Part shown: positions 1 through 10,692 of the stretch, piece after piece
How positions within the stretch are numbered: the first letter of the stretch is position 1
How the letters are laid out: each line of letters starts with the position of its first letter
From: Lactuca virosa
Lineage: Eukaryota; Streptophyta; Magnoliopsida; Asterales; Asteraceae
Direction of reading: 5' to 3'
Length of the DNA stretch: 64,000 nucleotides
Assembly (NCBI GenBank): GCA_928212115.1
Contig: CAKMRJ010000001.1
Location: 187,979,375 to 188,043,374, forward strand
Notes under the pieces: model-generated
Databases searched by the model: none
What the model saw: only the letters and a program-made list of their open reading frames with translations
What the model was told of the DNA's origin: nothing
Program-made: the position numbers and the translations under genes

Positions 1-443
1 CACTAACACTCAAAACATACATCATCTTTCCTCATGAAGCTCATATCTCATGCATGGCTTACTCCTAACATCCAAGATTGGATTTTTATCACTCTAATCC
101 ACAAAATACACTAAAAAGGGGTAGATCAAGGTCTCTGGAGCTCATTATCTCATAAAGTCTCCATCTTTTGGGACAAAACCCTAAAATACTCCATATAAGT
201 GCACGAAAAGACATAGTGAGAAAGCTTGGAGCTTGATACCTCTATGTGAAGCTTTCGTCACTGCTAATCTCAGATCCAAAAGCCTGGGCTCTCACTCTTA
301 TTCTCCAAAGCTCCTTCTCCTCTTCAAGATCACAAGAATATAGTCACAAGCTCTCCAATGCACTCTCCAGCTAAGAAGACGAATATTTAGGGTTAGGAAG
401 GTTTGGTGTCTGGGAATGGTGGCCAGGAATGAGCCCATCACTT

Positions 444-455
444 CCTTTATATAAG
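444..455 (-). promoter_or_regulatory. TATA-like box, minus strand
   Basis: On the minus strand this reads CCTTATATAAAG. It lies about 40 bases downstream (minus sense) of the palindrome cluster at 493-575, the spacing expected of an LTR U3 promoter. The promoter role is inferred from position and sequence only. Confidence 0.45.
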
Positions 456-492
456 GCCACACCCCGAATTAGGATTTTCATTATGGGCCTAG

Positions 493-575
493 TACGCCCA
501 GCGTAATAGGTGGCCTCCGCGTCCAAAGCACGCACATGAGTACGCTGAGCGTACACTGTAGTACGCCCCGCGTAC
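493..575. repeat. Cluster of three TACGC-N3-GCGTA palindromes
   Basis: Copies are TACGCCCAGCGTAA (493-506), TACGCTGAGCGTAC (541-554) and TACGCCCCGCGTAC (562-575). The arms TACGC and GCGTA are inverted repeats around a variable 3-4 base centre. The same motif occurs four times in each LTR of gypsy 2 (41701-41866 and 56013-56179). Confidence 0.85.
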
Positions 576-772
576 CCATTTATCATTTTTTTCTCAACCA
601 AGGGCCAAATGAAACAAATGTTCAATAGATTAAGGTTCACAAGGAATAACTAGACTTGGGGTTTTACATATCTATAGGTTTATAGGGTTGTACCCTTTAA
701 TATAATAATATTACATTTTCCATATTCCCTAAGATGTTGCGTAAGGATTCATACGGGTGATTTTGTTTCCAT

Positions 773-777
773 AATAT
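773..777. repeat. Target site duplication of copia X (left copy)
   Basis: AATAT directly before the 5' LTR. The matching AATAT follows the 3' LTR at 33889-33893. Five bases is the usual length for Ty1/copia integration. Confidence 0.75.
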
Positions 778-1817
778 TGACAGATCTTTATGTCTAAGAG
801 TCATTTTAAAATGATATTTCTAGATAATATATGATCCTAAAAGATCACACTAACACAACTTGATATAATATATTATTTATAAGAATTTGATCCTTGATAA
901 ATAAATATAATTCTTGTAATTAATTGGAAATTATTTATTTTATACAAATAATAAATTTCAATATTAAATATGAATGATTTATGTAATTTATGTATATTAC
1001 TTTATATATAAAAGGGTTTTGATATATATAAGTAATATATATAGCTTTTTCATATAATAAGAAGTAAAGTCTTTCTCCCTCATTATTACTAGTAAAAAAA
1101 CGTGTCTCTCTCTTCTAGTAGAGGTAACATGTTTTTGGAGCATGTTTTCTATATAATGATTAAGCATGGTTAAGATAGGACAATATATAGAATATTTAAA
1201 TGTCTTCAAAGGCTTTTAATGCATCTAAATATTTATATTATGGATGCAAATTCTCTTCTTCTATTTGCCTCATAGAACCATGAATTCAAAAATGATAGGA
1301 CATGGTTTGTTAACTTGTTAATATTAAACCCATGCTCTTTATGTTATAGCCTTTTGAATATAGGCATATGGGGCCTTAAAGCTAAAGAACTCAATGGATA
1401 AAAACCTCTTTTAAAAGTGTTTAAAAGAGATTGCATCTAGCTGATTCAAAGGGTTAGAAGATACATTTTTAGCTAGCTTCTCTATTCTGTTTATGTCTTA
1501 AGTGTTTAAGGATATATTGAAGCCTTGGATACTTGAAACTCTCTTTAAGTTTAATATGTGGGTGTTAAAATAAAGATTAAGTGTGTTATATTATTACAAG
1601 AATATCCAAGACTAGAATTTTATCAAGTTGACAACTTGTTCGTGGATACTTCTAGAGAGCTTCTTCCTTAGAACTTAAATTCATCTTCATCCACATCCTA
1701 ATTGCCAAAATGAACCAATGTCTTCAAAGGTTGTTTTGCTTTCTCCTTCTTTGTTTTAATTACCATTTCTAAGTCCTGTAAACTTTTGACATCCCCATTT
1801 TCATAGTCGGAAAAGAT
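778..1817 (+). repeat. Copia X 5' LTR, first part
   Basis: Aligns with 25396-25825 and then 33329-33740 of the 3' LTR. Shared stretches include the run after TCACACTAAC, the block with GGGGCCTTAAAGCTAAAGAA, and the part around CAACTTGTT with GTGGATACTTCTAGAG. About 120 bases present here (around 1232-1340) are missing from the 3' copy at the point where gypsy B entered. The LTR is interrupted near 1818 by gypsy A and resumes at about 16734. Confidence 0.85.
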
Positions 1818-3269
1818 CAATTTAATTTTGCTTATTTAGTTAAGAGTATCTTTTTTTTTTGAAAGAATTACTTATGCGGAATTTGTCGCAAAATGTGGTA
1901 ATGATATTATGATATTATTTTCGAAGAAATGTGTTTTATTAAAAACCTCAGGATGTTATCATCATTAGTGAATCATAAGCATAACAAAATATTACAGGCC
2001 TTGCAGTAATTAAACTAGTGGCATAATACTCCTCGAATCTCTCATCAGAATGTATCTTTTATATCGCTACCTTTGATACAATTAACTAAGTGGGTCAGAT
2101 TGCAAAACCAGGTGAGTCTATAGGGTTTTAAACTCACAATAATATAGTTAATATGCTTAATTATCAAACAATTAAACCAATTTTACATTCCTATTTTCTT
2201 CTTTATTCTTAAGGATCTACTCTAAGGATCATCTATGTAGAACTAGTACAGGGATTCCTCCGTGATACTTGTTAGGAGGATTATTTATATATTCATTTCA
2301 ATGGATTTATCCTACATATTATCTTTTTTATTGCAGTTATTATTTTAGGGATTCCTCCCGCTATACATTTCAATAGGTTTTAGAGTACATCTGGTGAACA
2401 CATAGTTCAAAAACACCTATAGATTGTGAGCCTGCTAACGTTCCACTAAATTTTCTAGAATAGTCTGTGGTTCTGATCTATACTCTGCTAGATGACTATA
2501 TCGCCTAGTAATGAAGTACTAGTAAGTCAAGGCCATTTTATTGTTTTTTTCATCTCTCATCATCCATCTCCCTCTTTATTATATTCCTCCATCATTACCT
2601 ATTACTACCCGACACATTATAGGTAAGAAAATACATACATAGTACATCGTATAAAAATCGTCTCATAATATTTCATCTAACACATAACATTTTTTTGCAC
2701 ATAAGCACATATAGCATTTAATTATTTACATACTTCATATCTATGTGTAAGATGAAAGTAACTATGCACTCATTTGACCAAAATATCTGGTGATTGGTGA
2801 AACGGGCAAAGCTTCGCCTTACACCTATTTCCAAATGACCTAGATATACATAATTCTATGTTTTCGTATAATTTCATATTTCATGAAACTTATTATCATA
2901 AGAACTTAGATTCCTCAACAATCCCGAAGTCTACACCAAGATCTATCAAGTAAGGATCAGCCAGGCAGGACCATTTCGACATATAGCCTTTCTGAAATCC
3001 AATAACCAAGATGATATGAATTGGAATCATTGATAAATCTTAATTATAAGTTCGTATTAAAGACTTATAACTATAATCATAATTTACATAGATGCAGATT
3101 AAGTGTAGCTCACTTATAGATTACTATTGATGAGAGTCGGGACGTAAGTAGGCATAATACTGACTCGGGATCTCTTACTCATAGGCTACTATGCAAATGA
3201 GTGCTCAGGGGTCACGTAGGTCTTCGCCGCAGGCTAAAATCAAATGGAAAAGGATCTACAAAAGGAAAT

Positions 3270-3272
<3 letters not shown>

Positions 3273-3304
<32 letters not shown>
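3273..3304. repeat. (GA)16 microsatellite
   Basis: Pure GA dinucleotide run inside the 3' LTR of gypsy A. The matching place in the 5' LTR (about 15705-15730) has only a short imperfect GA-rich stretch, so the array expanded after insertion. Confidence 0.95.
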
Positions 3305-3308
<4 letters not shown>

Positions 3309-3344
3309 CTATGGGCTGAATGTTAGAAGCTTATACGACAAAGA

Positions 3345-3354
3345 CTATTTATAG
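3345..3354 (-). promoter_or_regulatory. TATA-like box in gypsy A 3' LTR
   Basis: Reads CTATAAATAG on the minus strand. The same ten bases are kept in the other LTR at 15772-15781, which supports its being the LTR core promoter. Confidence 0.55.
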
Positions 3355-4191
3355 GTGACATTACCAAGTGTGTTTCGTGCGTTTCTGCGACATCTCTTCC
3401 ATATATTCCTCTTATAGAAGGTTCCACATGTTATGTTCCCATGGTGCTACGCGTCAAAATCTCATGGGATCCACGTAGACATATCTCTTGGAGGAAGGCG
3501 GCTCCCGACCATGCCATGTGGAGCCCTCTCGTGGTGCCAAGTCTGCGCCTGCGCCGTGCACTTCGAGTTTGCGATTTTCCAGATTTTCAAAATGATTTAA
3601 CTTCTTCATACGAGCTCCGTAAGCTAATTCACACTCTATCAAAAAATTATATTTTTCATTGGCTTAGGTTGTTGAATTCACTGCAGAAAATCATAATTCT
3701 CTCATATGAACCTGTTCTCAACTGTTTTTATATCGTCAGATTCGTATTAAAGAGATCTTCTATTCTCATTTAGATTATTTCATCTAACAATCAAACGAAT
3801 AACTTTTCGATTTCTGCACCAGCGTTATGGCGCTAAAACTTTGAAAAATCATTACTTCCTCTGACGAAGTCAGATTTGGTCGTTCTCTATATGCACGTTT
3901 TTGGTTTAATAAATACTATGAATTTTGTTTAGATCCCTTCGGATAAAAAATAATTTACCAAAATTTCAAATTTTACGATACGTAGAGCCATGTCGATTTA
4001 AGCGCGAAACTTTGAAGAAGCATAACTTCTTCATACGAAGTTTAATTTCAACGTTCTTTATATGTACGAAATCCTTGTCACATATACTATGACATTCATT
4101 AAGATTATTTGTACTAAACAATCTTTTATCAAAAAGTCATTTTTAACACTTATTATCTCTATGTTGACTAGCCTGAATTTGCAGGGTTACA

Positions 4192-4208
4192 ATTATCTCC
4201 CCCTTAGG
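4192..4208 (-). promoter_or_regulatory. Polypurine tract of gypsy A
   Basis: On the minus strand, CCTAAGGGGGAGATAAT immediately precedes the 3' LTR start TGTAACC. This is the expected site of plus-strand priming in reverse transcription. Confidence 0.75.
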
Positions 4209-5330
4209 ATGATTACGTCATGGAATCATAAAAAAAAGGTTTGTATAATGAATTTGCAAATTTCCTTTCCATCCTAGGTGACTCTTACGTCATTTCTATT
4301 GAATTTCTAACTCTTTAGACTTCTTGACTACCGACAGTGCTACACCTACTCTTCCTCCTAAATTTAGGTCCTTACTTCGACTACCGTAATAGACCGATGG
4401 GTCATGTTTTAATTACCTCTCATGATATAATGCAATGGTTAGACTCGGGTCTCTTTGAGTCTAACTCTAGCATGAAAGATACCTTCATTCATGTTCTAAT
4501 GTGATATAATCATGTTCTAGCATGTCGAACTTCTTGCTACAAGTTGCTTAATTATAGCGGCGATCACGGTAGTCCTATCGATTGCTTCGATTGTATATTC
4601 CTTCGATATTTTAACTAAAATTGGACTCTATGCCGAACTTACTTCATAGATTAGTCGGACTCGATTTGATATGACCACTAAAGTGGGAATAATATTTATC
4701 TTCAACGTCATTACTGAAACAAAGGTAATGATAGAAATTAATTAAGTAGCATAACTGCTTAGAGAATTAGTAACCTTGTTACATTCCATGATCCAAGTGT
4801 GAGTATTTTGCTTCCCTATAGTATAGGCCTCTATTACCTTCACACCTACTCACACTCGTCCCAAGAATTGTCTCGTAATTCGCCAAGTCCAAATAACCGA
4901 GCAACTTAACACATACTATTATGTTCAAACAAGCACATATGACAAATATTCTTACTCTATAGGAACCCTCTCTTCCTGTGACAGGTTCTGATCCTTTCAT
5001 TTTCCTGATTTGACGTAACTTTATCTCTTTTCTAATGTCTTTGTACAACTTATTTCTTGTGTAGTGCCCTGTCTGCAAGGTACACTATAACCGAAGTTTT
5101 TCTTATAGCATACAGTAAAGATTTTCAATAATATTCTATTAAGAGTAACCAAATCCATTATGTCAAAGCCATAACTAAACAGTAAGATATAACTAGAGTT
5201 TCCATAAATTTTGAAATAGTTACAATCTTTATTCATACATTATGCCTACTATAGTAGGTGGCATATTATAATATTATTTGTATGAGATGACTAATTTATT
5301 CCTTAGAAACCCTAGATAAGCAACTTCCTT
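4209..5330 (-). other. Gypsy A internal region without recognisable coding
   Basis: About 1.1 kb between the gag zinc knuckle and the polypurine tract, where pol should lie. Short open frames exist at 4779-5236 on the minus strand but I recognise no protease, RT, RNase H or integrase motif. Pol is therefore deleted or never belonged to this non-autonomous copy. Confidence 0.6.
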
Positions 5331-6546
5331 CTATTGGATTCCTCCGGTTACTTTTGCTTCTTCTTTTACCATCCTGAGAGTCGTCTGAGATGCTTGAGCA
5401 ACTTTTTCCTTGCTTGGGAATTCCATCACTACATTCCCCTCTTTTCTACACTCAAACCATACCTTCTCGATATATCTGCATTCTTTGGCACAATGTCCAT
5501 CTATTCCACACTTGTAGCAGATCACATCTTCGTTTCATTCTCCAAAATGCTTCTTTCTACATTTAGACACCATTTCAGCTCCTTGTTACCCCAAGTCTTT
5601 TTGTTGTTGGGGTTAGGTTTTGAAAGAATATTATTTTTATTGGATTCCGAGGCTCCTTCATTAGTCCTCTTTTCTCTAAATTCAGCTTGGGTGTTGGTCA
5701 TTCTTTTGATCGTGTATTCAAGGTATCTGGCAATTCGAATGGTTGTTGTTAGAGTGTTTTCTAATCTCACCATTGGAACAAAATCCTTCGGTAGCCTATT
5801 AGCAAATCATTCTAACTTAGAGGATTAAGTAGAAACCAGGTGAGGAACTAACTTCATTTTCTTAGTAAAGGCTTCAGTGTACTCGTCAACACTCAAGTCT
5901 CCTTTCTTTAGATTTAGAATTCCTTGCTTAGTTTTTCCACGTCCGTTTCTGAGCAGTACTCTCGTCTTAAGTTTACAAGGAAGTCTTCCCAAAACATCTT
6001 CCACACTTCCACTTTCGGCATAGTAATGACTAATTGTTTCCACTAACTTAAAACACCAGTCTGTAGTTGTCTGGTTGTAATGATTTTCTGTTTGTCGCTA
6101 CTGCCGCAAACATCAAATACCACCTCCATCTCATGGATCCAATCCATAACTATCACTAACGTCGGCTTTCCGGAAACGATTGGTGGTTTTTATGCCATGA
6201 AGTCTCGATACTTACATCCATATTTATAAACATGTTCTTTGGTATTGTCCTTCCTACTCCTTCGTGGTTCAACCTATCTAATAGTTATGCTTGGGTTTCT
6301 TTCCTTAGAATTTTCCCATTCAGCTCGGGTTGCACAACTGGTGTAGTAAGTTCATTCCTAACCTCCAGAACTAGATGACTTGTCTCTTCCCTTTATTCTG
6401 TGATTGTGGCTCAAATCATTATTTGAACTCCTTTTATTGTGAGGGTGTTCAACTCTTGGCACTACCTCAGGTGCACACTTAACTAGAGGAGGCTCAGGTT
6501 GTTGGTTTTTGTCGTCGTTTCTTAATCTGCTGTGAGTACTCACCAT
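5331..6546 (-). pseudogene. Decayed gag of gypsy A
   Basis: Gag packages the element RNA into particles. Read on the minus strand, the pieces in order are a charged N-terminal part (6546-6358), a Retrotrans_gag-type capsid piece (6043-5825) with the family pattern around LKKGDLSVDEYTEAF and PHLV, a linker (5773-5522), and a zinc knuckle CYKCGIDGHCAKEC (CX2CX4HX4C) at about 5525-5480. The pieces lie in different frames separated by stops, so no full protein can be made. The + strand open frame at 5334-5828 is a shadow of this gene. Family identity comes from the knuckle and capsid pattern and from the gypsy-type LTR context. Confidence 0.75.
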
Positions 6547-6939
6547 GATGTTCTGTATACAGAGGCAGGTGTTTTGTGTACTGAGACGAGAATGTAGAAG
6601 GAAGGTTTAGATGTGTAATCCTCTTTATTACTCCGAAGAGTTATATGTCAGTGCTAATACCGTAATTAAATGTTTAGAAACCTGAACAGATAAAATTTCC
6701 TAATTCTAGGTTAGTAATAGAGCTTAAACCTAATGATAGCAATTAGATAGGCAACCTAACGCATGCTATAATGCAAACCATTTAGCACATAAGAGCAAAT
6801 TAGGCATCTTATCTTAAGGTAAGCTAGTGCTTGTGTCAATTCAGGTGTACTACCTAGAATATAATAGACACAGATTTCACGATTATCGCTTAGCATTAAG
6901 TCTAGAAATCCTCTAAATTCCTAGTTCACTTAAACTAAG
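6547..6939 (-). other. Gypsy A leader
   Basis: Untranslated leader between the primer binding site and gag. I see no motif or open frame in it. Confidence 0.5.
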
Positions 6940-6951
6940 GCTCTGATACCA
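6940..6951 (-). promoter_or_regulatory. Primer binding site of gypsy A (initiator tRNA-Met)
   Basis: Reads TGGTATCAGAGC on the minus strand, complementary to the 3' end of plant initiator tRNA-Met. It abuts the 5' LTR and fixes the orientation of the element. Confidence 0.9.
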
Positions 6952-6952
6952 A

Positions 6953-7829
6953 CTAATTTAATTGCGCTTATTTAATTCTGAGTATTCTTTTGAAATAATT
7001 ATTTATGCGGAATTTGTCCCAAAACGTGGTAATGATATTATCGAATTATTTTCGAATAAATTTGTTTTATTAAAACCTCAGGATGTCATCGTCAATATAT
7101 AAACATAAGCATAACAAAATATTACAGGCCTTACACTAATTAAACTAGTGGCCTAGTACTCATTGAATCTCTTAGCAAAATTTATCTTTTATATCGCCAC
7201 ATGTGATACCATAAACTGAGTGGCTTAGGTTGGGAAACTGGGTGTGTAGATAGGGTTTTGCAAACTACAATAATATAGTTAATATGTTTAATTATCTAAC
7301 ACTTAACCCAATTTTCCATCCCCATTATCTTATTTATTCATAAGGATCTACCATACAGATCATCAGTACTGACAGTACTAGTACAAGGATTCCTCCGTGA
7401 TACTTTTCAGTAGGTTTTCTTCTATATTCATTCCTAGGGATTTATCCTAGTGATCATCTTTTTTATTGGAAATTATTATTTTTGGGATTCCTCCATCTAT
7501 ACATGCCAATAGGTTTTAGAGTACATCTGGTGAACGCATAGTTCAAAAACACCTAGCGTCCCACTAGACTATCTAGAATAGTCTATGGTTGTCATCTATA
7601 CTCTGTTAGATGACTACATCGCCTAGTAATGAAGTAATAGTAAGTCAAGGCCTTTTATTATTATTTTTATCTCTCATCATCTGTCTCCTTCTTTATTCTA
7701 TTCCTCCCTCAGTACCCATTACTGGTCGACATATTATAGGTAAGAAAATACATATATTGTACATTGTATAAAAATCGTATGATAATATTTCATCTAACAC
7801 ACAACATTTTTTTTCACATAAGCACATAT
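6953..7829 (-). repeat. Gypsy A 5' LTR, first part
   Basis: Matches 1818-2710 of the 3' LTR, for example the blocks around TTACAGGCCTT and AAACTAGTGGC. It is interrupted at 7830 by copia 1 and continues at 15107. Confidence 0.85.
7825..7829. repeat. Target site duplication of copia 1 (left copy)
   Basis: CATAT before TGTTGGG. The partner CATAT is at 15102-15106. The uninterrupted site is visible in the other gypsy A LTR near 2706, where one copy is present. Confidence 0.85.
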
Positions 7830-8596
7830 TGTTGGGTTTTGAGCTTTCTAAAACTCCTATGGTGTACATGCAACCCTATAAACCATGGATCTATGTTTTC
7901 TCTAAAATACATGCAAATAAGAATTTCCAAGGTTTATATCCTAACTAGCATGGCATGGGGAACTTGAATCATAAAATTACTAGTAGAATGACATACCTTT
8001 TAGTAGTGATTGATTGCTTGGAGTTTGAGAGCCTAGCACCAATAGTGTGGATGCATCAAATGGAAATCACAAATCATCACAAACTTTGGAAAAATCTTGA
8101 GAGACTAATGCACACTCTTGAAATCGACCACTACGCTTGTTCACACACAACTAGTGCCAAATCAAGTGCCAAAGACTCCTTTGTATAGTGTGGAGGATTA
8201 GGGTTACATCCATGTAAACCCTAATACCCATGACTCTTCCTTTCCAAGGATCCATGGGTTAAAAGCTCCATGGACCATCCATAGACTCCCATGCAAACCT
8301 AGCCCATACTAAATAAGCATTAGCCTACACTAAATAAATACAAGAGCCGATATTTAATTACTCACCTTTTGATCACTAAATTAATTCTTAATTAATTTAA
8401 GATCAATACTAATTAAATAATATGATTTAATATTAATATATTATACCTTATAATATATTAATAAATCATAAACATACTATTCTCAAAAGATTATCCATAC
8501 AAATTTGTTCGGGTGAAGTGCAACCCAAATGGACCATGTCGGGTCGGGTCAAGTGCATCTCAAATATTGTTATGGACTTAGACACCTTATCCAACA
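7830..8596 (-). repeat. Copia 1 3' LTR
   Basis: 767 bases with TGTTGG and CCAACA ends. It aligns with 14519-15101 except for roughly 180 bases missing from that copy, and with the left LTR of copia 2 (48107-48882). Confidence 0.9.
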
Positions 8597-8610
8597 GTCT
8601 CCCACTTGGA
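8597..8610 (-). promoter_or_regulatory. Polypurine tract of copia 1
   Basis: On the minus strand, AAGTGGGAGAC directly precedes the LTR start TGTTGG. The identical tract is present in copia 2 at 48883-48897. Confidence 0.7.
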
Positions 8611-9479
8611 TAAGTCTAATAACTATATTTTCAAATATGATTTCAGGAACCAACCAGCAATCGTAGCTCTCAAAACTCCGTTGAACTATGAAGCGCCATT
8701 TTAGATAAGTGATCATATAATCCTCTGTTCTCAAGATATCAGCCGGACAAATACATGGAACAACGTCGTACTTATTGTCCAGCAGTTTGTTTCAATTTGT
8801 TTGACATAGAACTAAATTGAACACATCAATTAGGTTCTGACCGGTCCTGGTACACAGGTCAAAACAAAATCATCGAGGGGCCCAGATATCGCTTCTAATC
8901 CTCCAAGGACTAGAACAAATAGATACACTTCGACTAATATGCTTGTTCTACTACTTGTTGAATTATACACAAAGGCACGTTTTATAACCTCAAGTTACTG
9001 ATGCGTTTTCGTGCAATCAATGTACAACTAATTCATAGGCAACAACTCATATCTCTAGGTTTGAAGACTTATATGATATTACTATCTTACGATCACTCGA
9101 GATTAATTCCATGAAGTGATACAAGTGAGTGTGGGTTTAATCCAATACTCAGAACTAATGAGCACTCATGAATGTTGTAGCAACCATTGCTATGTATAAA
9201 CACCTTTAGTCATCTACAAGCCCAATTCATGACAGTCTTGATTCATACCTACTTCCAACATATGACTAACACTGGAGAGTTTGAATAACTTAGTCATTCA
9301 GAAAGAATAACCTAGCCATTCTGGAAGTTAAAACATGCAAAGTGAAATACAAGAATAATCGAATCCAATATGGTCTCAGAACTAATGAATATAAATAGAA
9401 CACCTTTTATTTATCACCATATTGATTACCTATTATTCATTGCATAATGTTTCAAATAATCAACTTAATACTTGAACTA
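8611..9479 (-). other. Copia 1 region between pol and polypurine tract
   Basis: Non-coding. It aligns base by base with 48898-49700 of copia 2 (shared blocks such as GATAAGTGATCATATAATCC and ATCGAGGGGCCCAGATATC), so it is a conserved 3' untranslated part of this family. Confidence 0.7.
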
Positions 9480-10150
9480 AAACAACAGCTATCCCATGCT
9501 CCAAGCATGTACACTATGTTTGTCTATGATTTTTATTGTGTGAAATAGATCAATTGAACATGGTTTCAATGATGCTCATTTCACAATCCCAAATCCTTAC
9601 CGTAAATGTAAGAATATCCAATTCTTGTCATTTACTGTAATCTGTTAGATTTTAAACTCAAATGCATTGATCCTCTTGCAATGACTATGCACAAAAGTCA
9701 CAAAGATCTGGCAACAGACATTACAAAGTATTCCAGTGGAGATCAATTTCATGGAAACGAAGTCTCACATTTAAAGTACATTCCTTTGAATATCCTTCTT
9801 GCATAAAAGTTTCTGACTTTCTCATAGATTCTTAAAATCCAACTCCCAATATGGAAAACATTTCCATATTCCCATTTTTACTATCACTTCTGAATAAGAG
9901 TTACCTCTTTTCAGAATATGTCAATATGGTTCCACTCCAAAATTTAACACCATACTTCTAACTGTCCATGATAAACCAATCTTAGGTATACCTCAGATTA
10001 TCCCCGACAATTGCTTAATCATTTCAGTCACATCCGGTTCTATTCCTTTTTCCCTCTTAATACTCTAGGCATTTTGAAAATTTAGAACGGATAAATATTA
10101 TAGCACATGTGATCGATCCTATACCCGAAGCATATGGGACACGATTCATG
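9480..10150 (-). pseudogene. RT/RNase H remnant of copia 1 pol
   Basis: Two stretches match the intact copia 2 pol: the C-terminal end near 9485-9540 (compare 49730-49790), and about 10095-10150 (compare 50340-50400, the part coding for the GSIMYA-type motif between RT and RNase H). The intervening sequence is shortened and full of stops. Only parentage can be claimed; there is no functional enzyme. Confidence 0.6.
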
Positions 10151-10220
10151 ATGTCTCACATAAAGACATGATGTTAGATCAGTCTTTTGCTACAATATTT
10201 TTTTTATTTGCCATGTTTTC

Positions 10221-10265
10221 AAAAATCGACTATGAAGAGGGATGTCGTAATCATAATCGAAATTT
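10221..10265 (-). repeat. Loop-conserved hairpin 1
   Basis: Arms 10221-10235 and 10251-10265 flank the 15-nt loop AGAGGGATGTCGTAA (10236-10250). About 12 of 15 arm positions pair, including TCGA and TATGA with TCATA and TCGA. The loop matches the other hairpins in copia 1 and copia 2 but the arms do not. Confidence 0.75.
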
Positions 10266-10644
10266 GAGAACGCAACATAAAATTCATATATATTTTCTTG
10301 ACTAAAGATGATTAAAATCTCAATCCAAACTTCTTGGATTTGAAATGAAGTATAATCTCCTCTCCCTTAATTATAGCAAAACAACCTTTCCCAAGTGAAA
10401 CTTTTGTTTTCTATAATTAACAATACTTATCATAATTGATTATGCTCCCACTAGCATAATAATTATTTAGCATAACAATTATGCTCCCACTAGGTTGGAC
10501 ATATACTCAGAAATCGACTTCTAGAAATCAATACTTTATTGACTTTCATCACGAAAGTTCAGACTTCTGATACAAGATGCTTCGAGAAAAACGTTATCTA
10601 AGCTTCTCAGACTCATACATCTTTCCTTAGATAGCTCACATGTG

Positions 10645-10692
10645 TGTCTAAACAATTATGAAGAGGGATGTCGTAATCATAATGTTTAGACA
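10645..10692 (-). repeat. Loop-conserved hairpin 2
   Basis: Arms 10645-10661 and 10677-10692 pair along 16 bases with one bulged A. The loop AGAGGGATGTCGTAA (10662-10676) is identical to that of hairpin 1 although the arms differ from every other copy. Confidence 0.85.

Larger units (their letters stand above)
1..660 (-). mobile_element. LTR-like promoter fragment (minus sense), left flank of element X
   Basis: No protein family is recognisable here; the open frame at 371-640 on the minus strand is only a by-product of the motif cluster. On the minus strand the order is a cluster of three TACGC-N3-GCGTA palindromes (493-575), then a TATA-like box (444-455), then pyrimidine-rich sequence that looks like a transcribed leader. 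The same order (palindrome cluster, TATA box, leader) is seen in the LTRs of gypsy 2, so I infer a retrotransposon LTR or a promoter derived from one. Its ends are not visible: the window starts inside it and no matching second LTR was found. Confidence 0.45.
1818..4191 (-). repeat. Gypsy A 3' LTR
   Basis: Matches the split 5' LTR at 6953-7829 and 15107-16733 over about 2.4 kb with moderate divergence. On the minus strand it starts TGTAACCCTGCAAATTC directly after the polypurine tract. It carries a (GA)16 microsatellite (3273-3304) that the other LTR lacks, and a TATA-like CTATAAATAG at 3345-3354 (minus). Confidence 0.85.

Noticed and set aside
5334..5828. 164-residue + strand open frame
   Set aside because: Lies opposite the gypsy A gag zinc knuckle and linker. 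It has no family features and is explained as a shadow.
6938..6952. tRNA-like GGTATCAGAGCC sequences (also 14506, 16840, 26833, 55158, 63516) as tRNA genes
   Set aside because: Only 12-13 bases complementary to the tRNA-Met 3' end, each beside an LTR. They are primer binding sites, with no cloverleaf around them.
7764..8188. Two overlapping + strand open frames of 67 and 77 residues
   Set aside because: They cross the junction of gypsy A and copia 1 or lie inside the copia LTR, with no family features.
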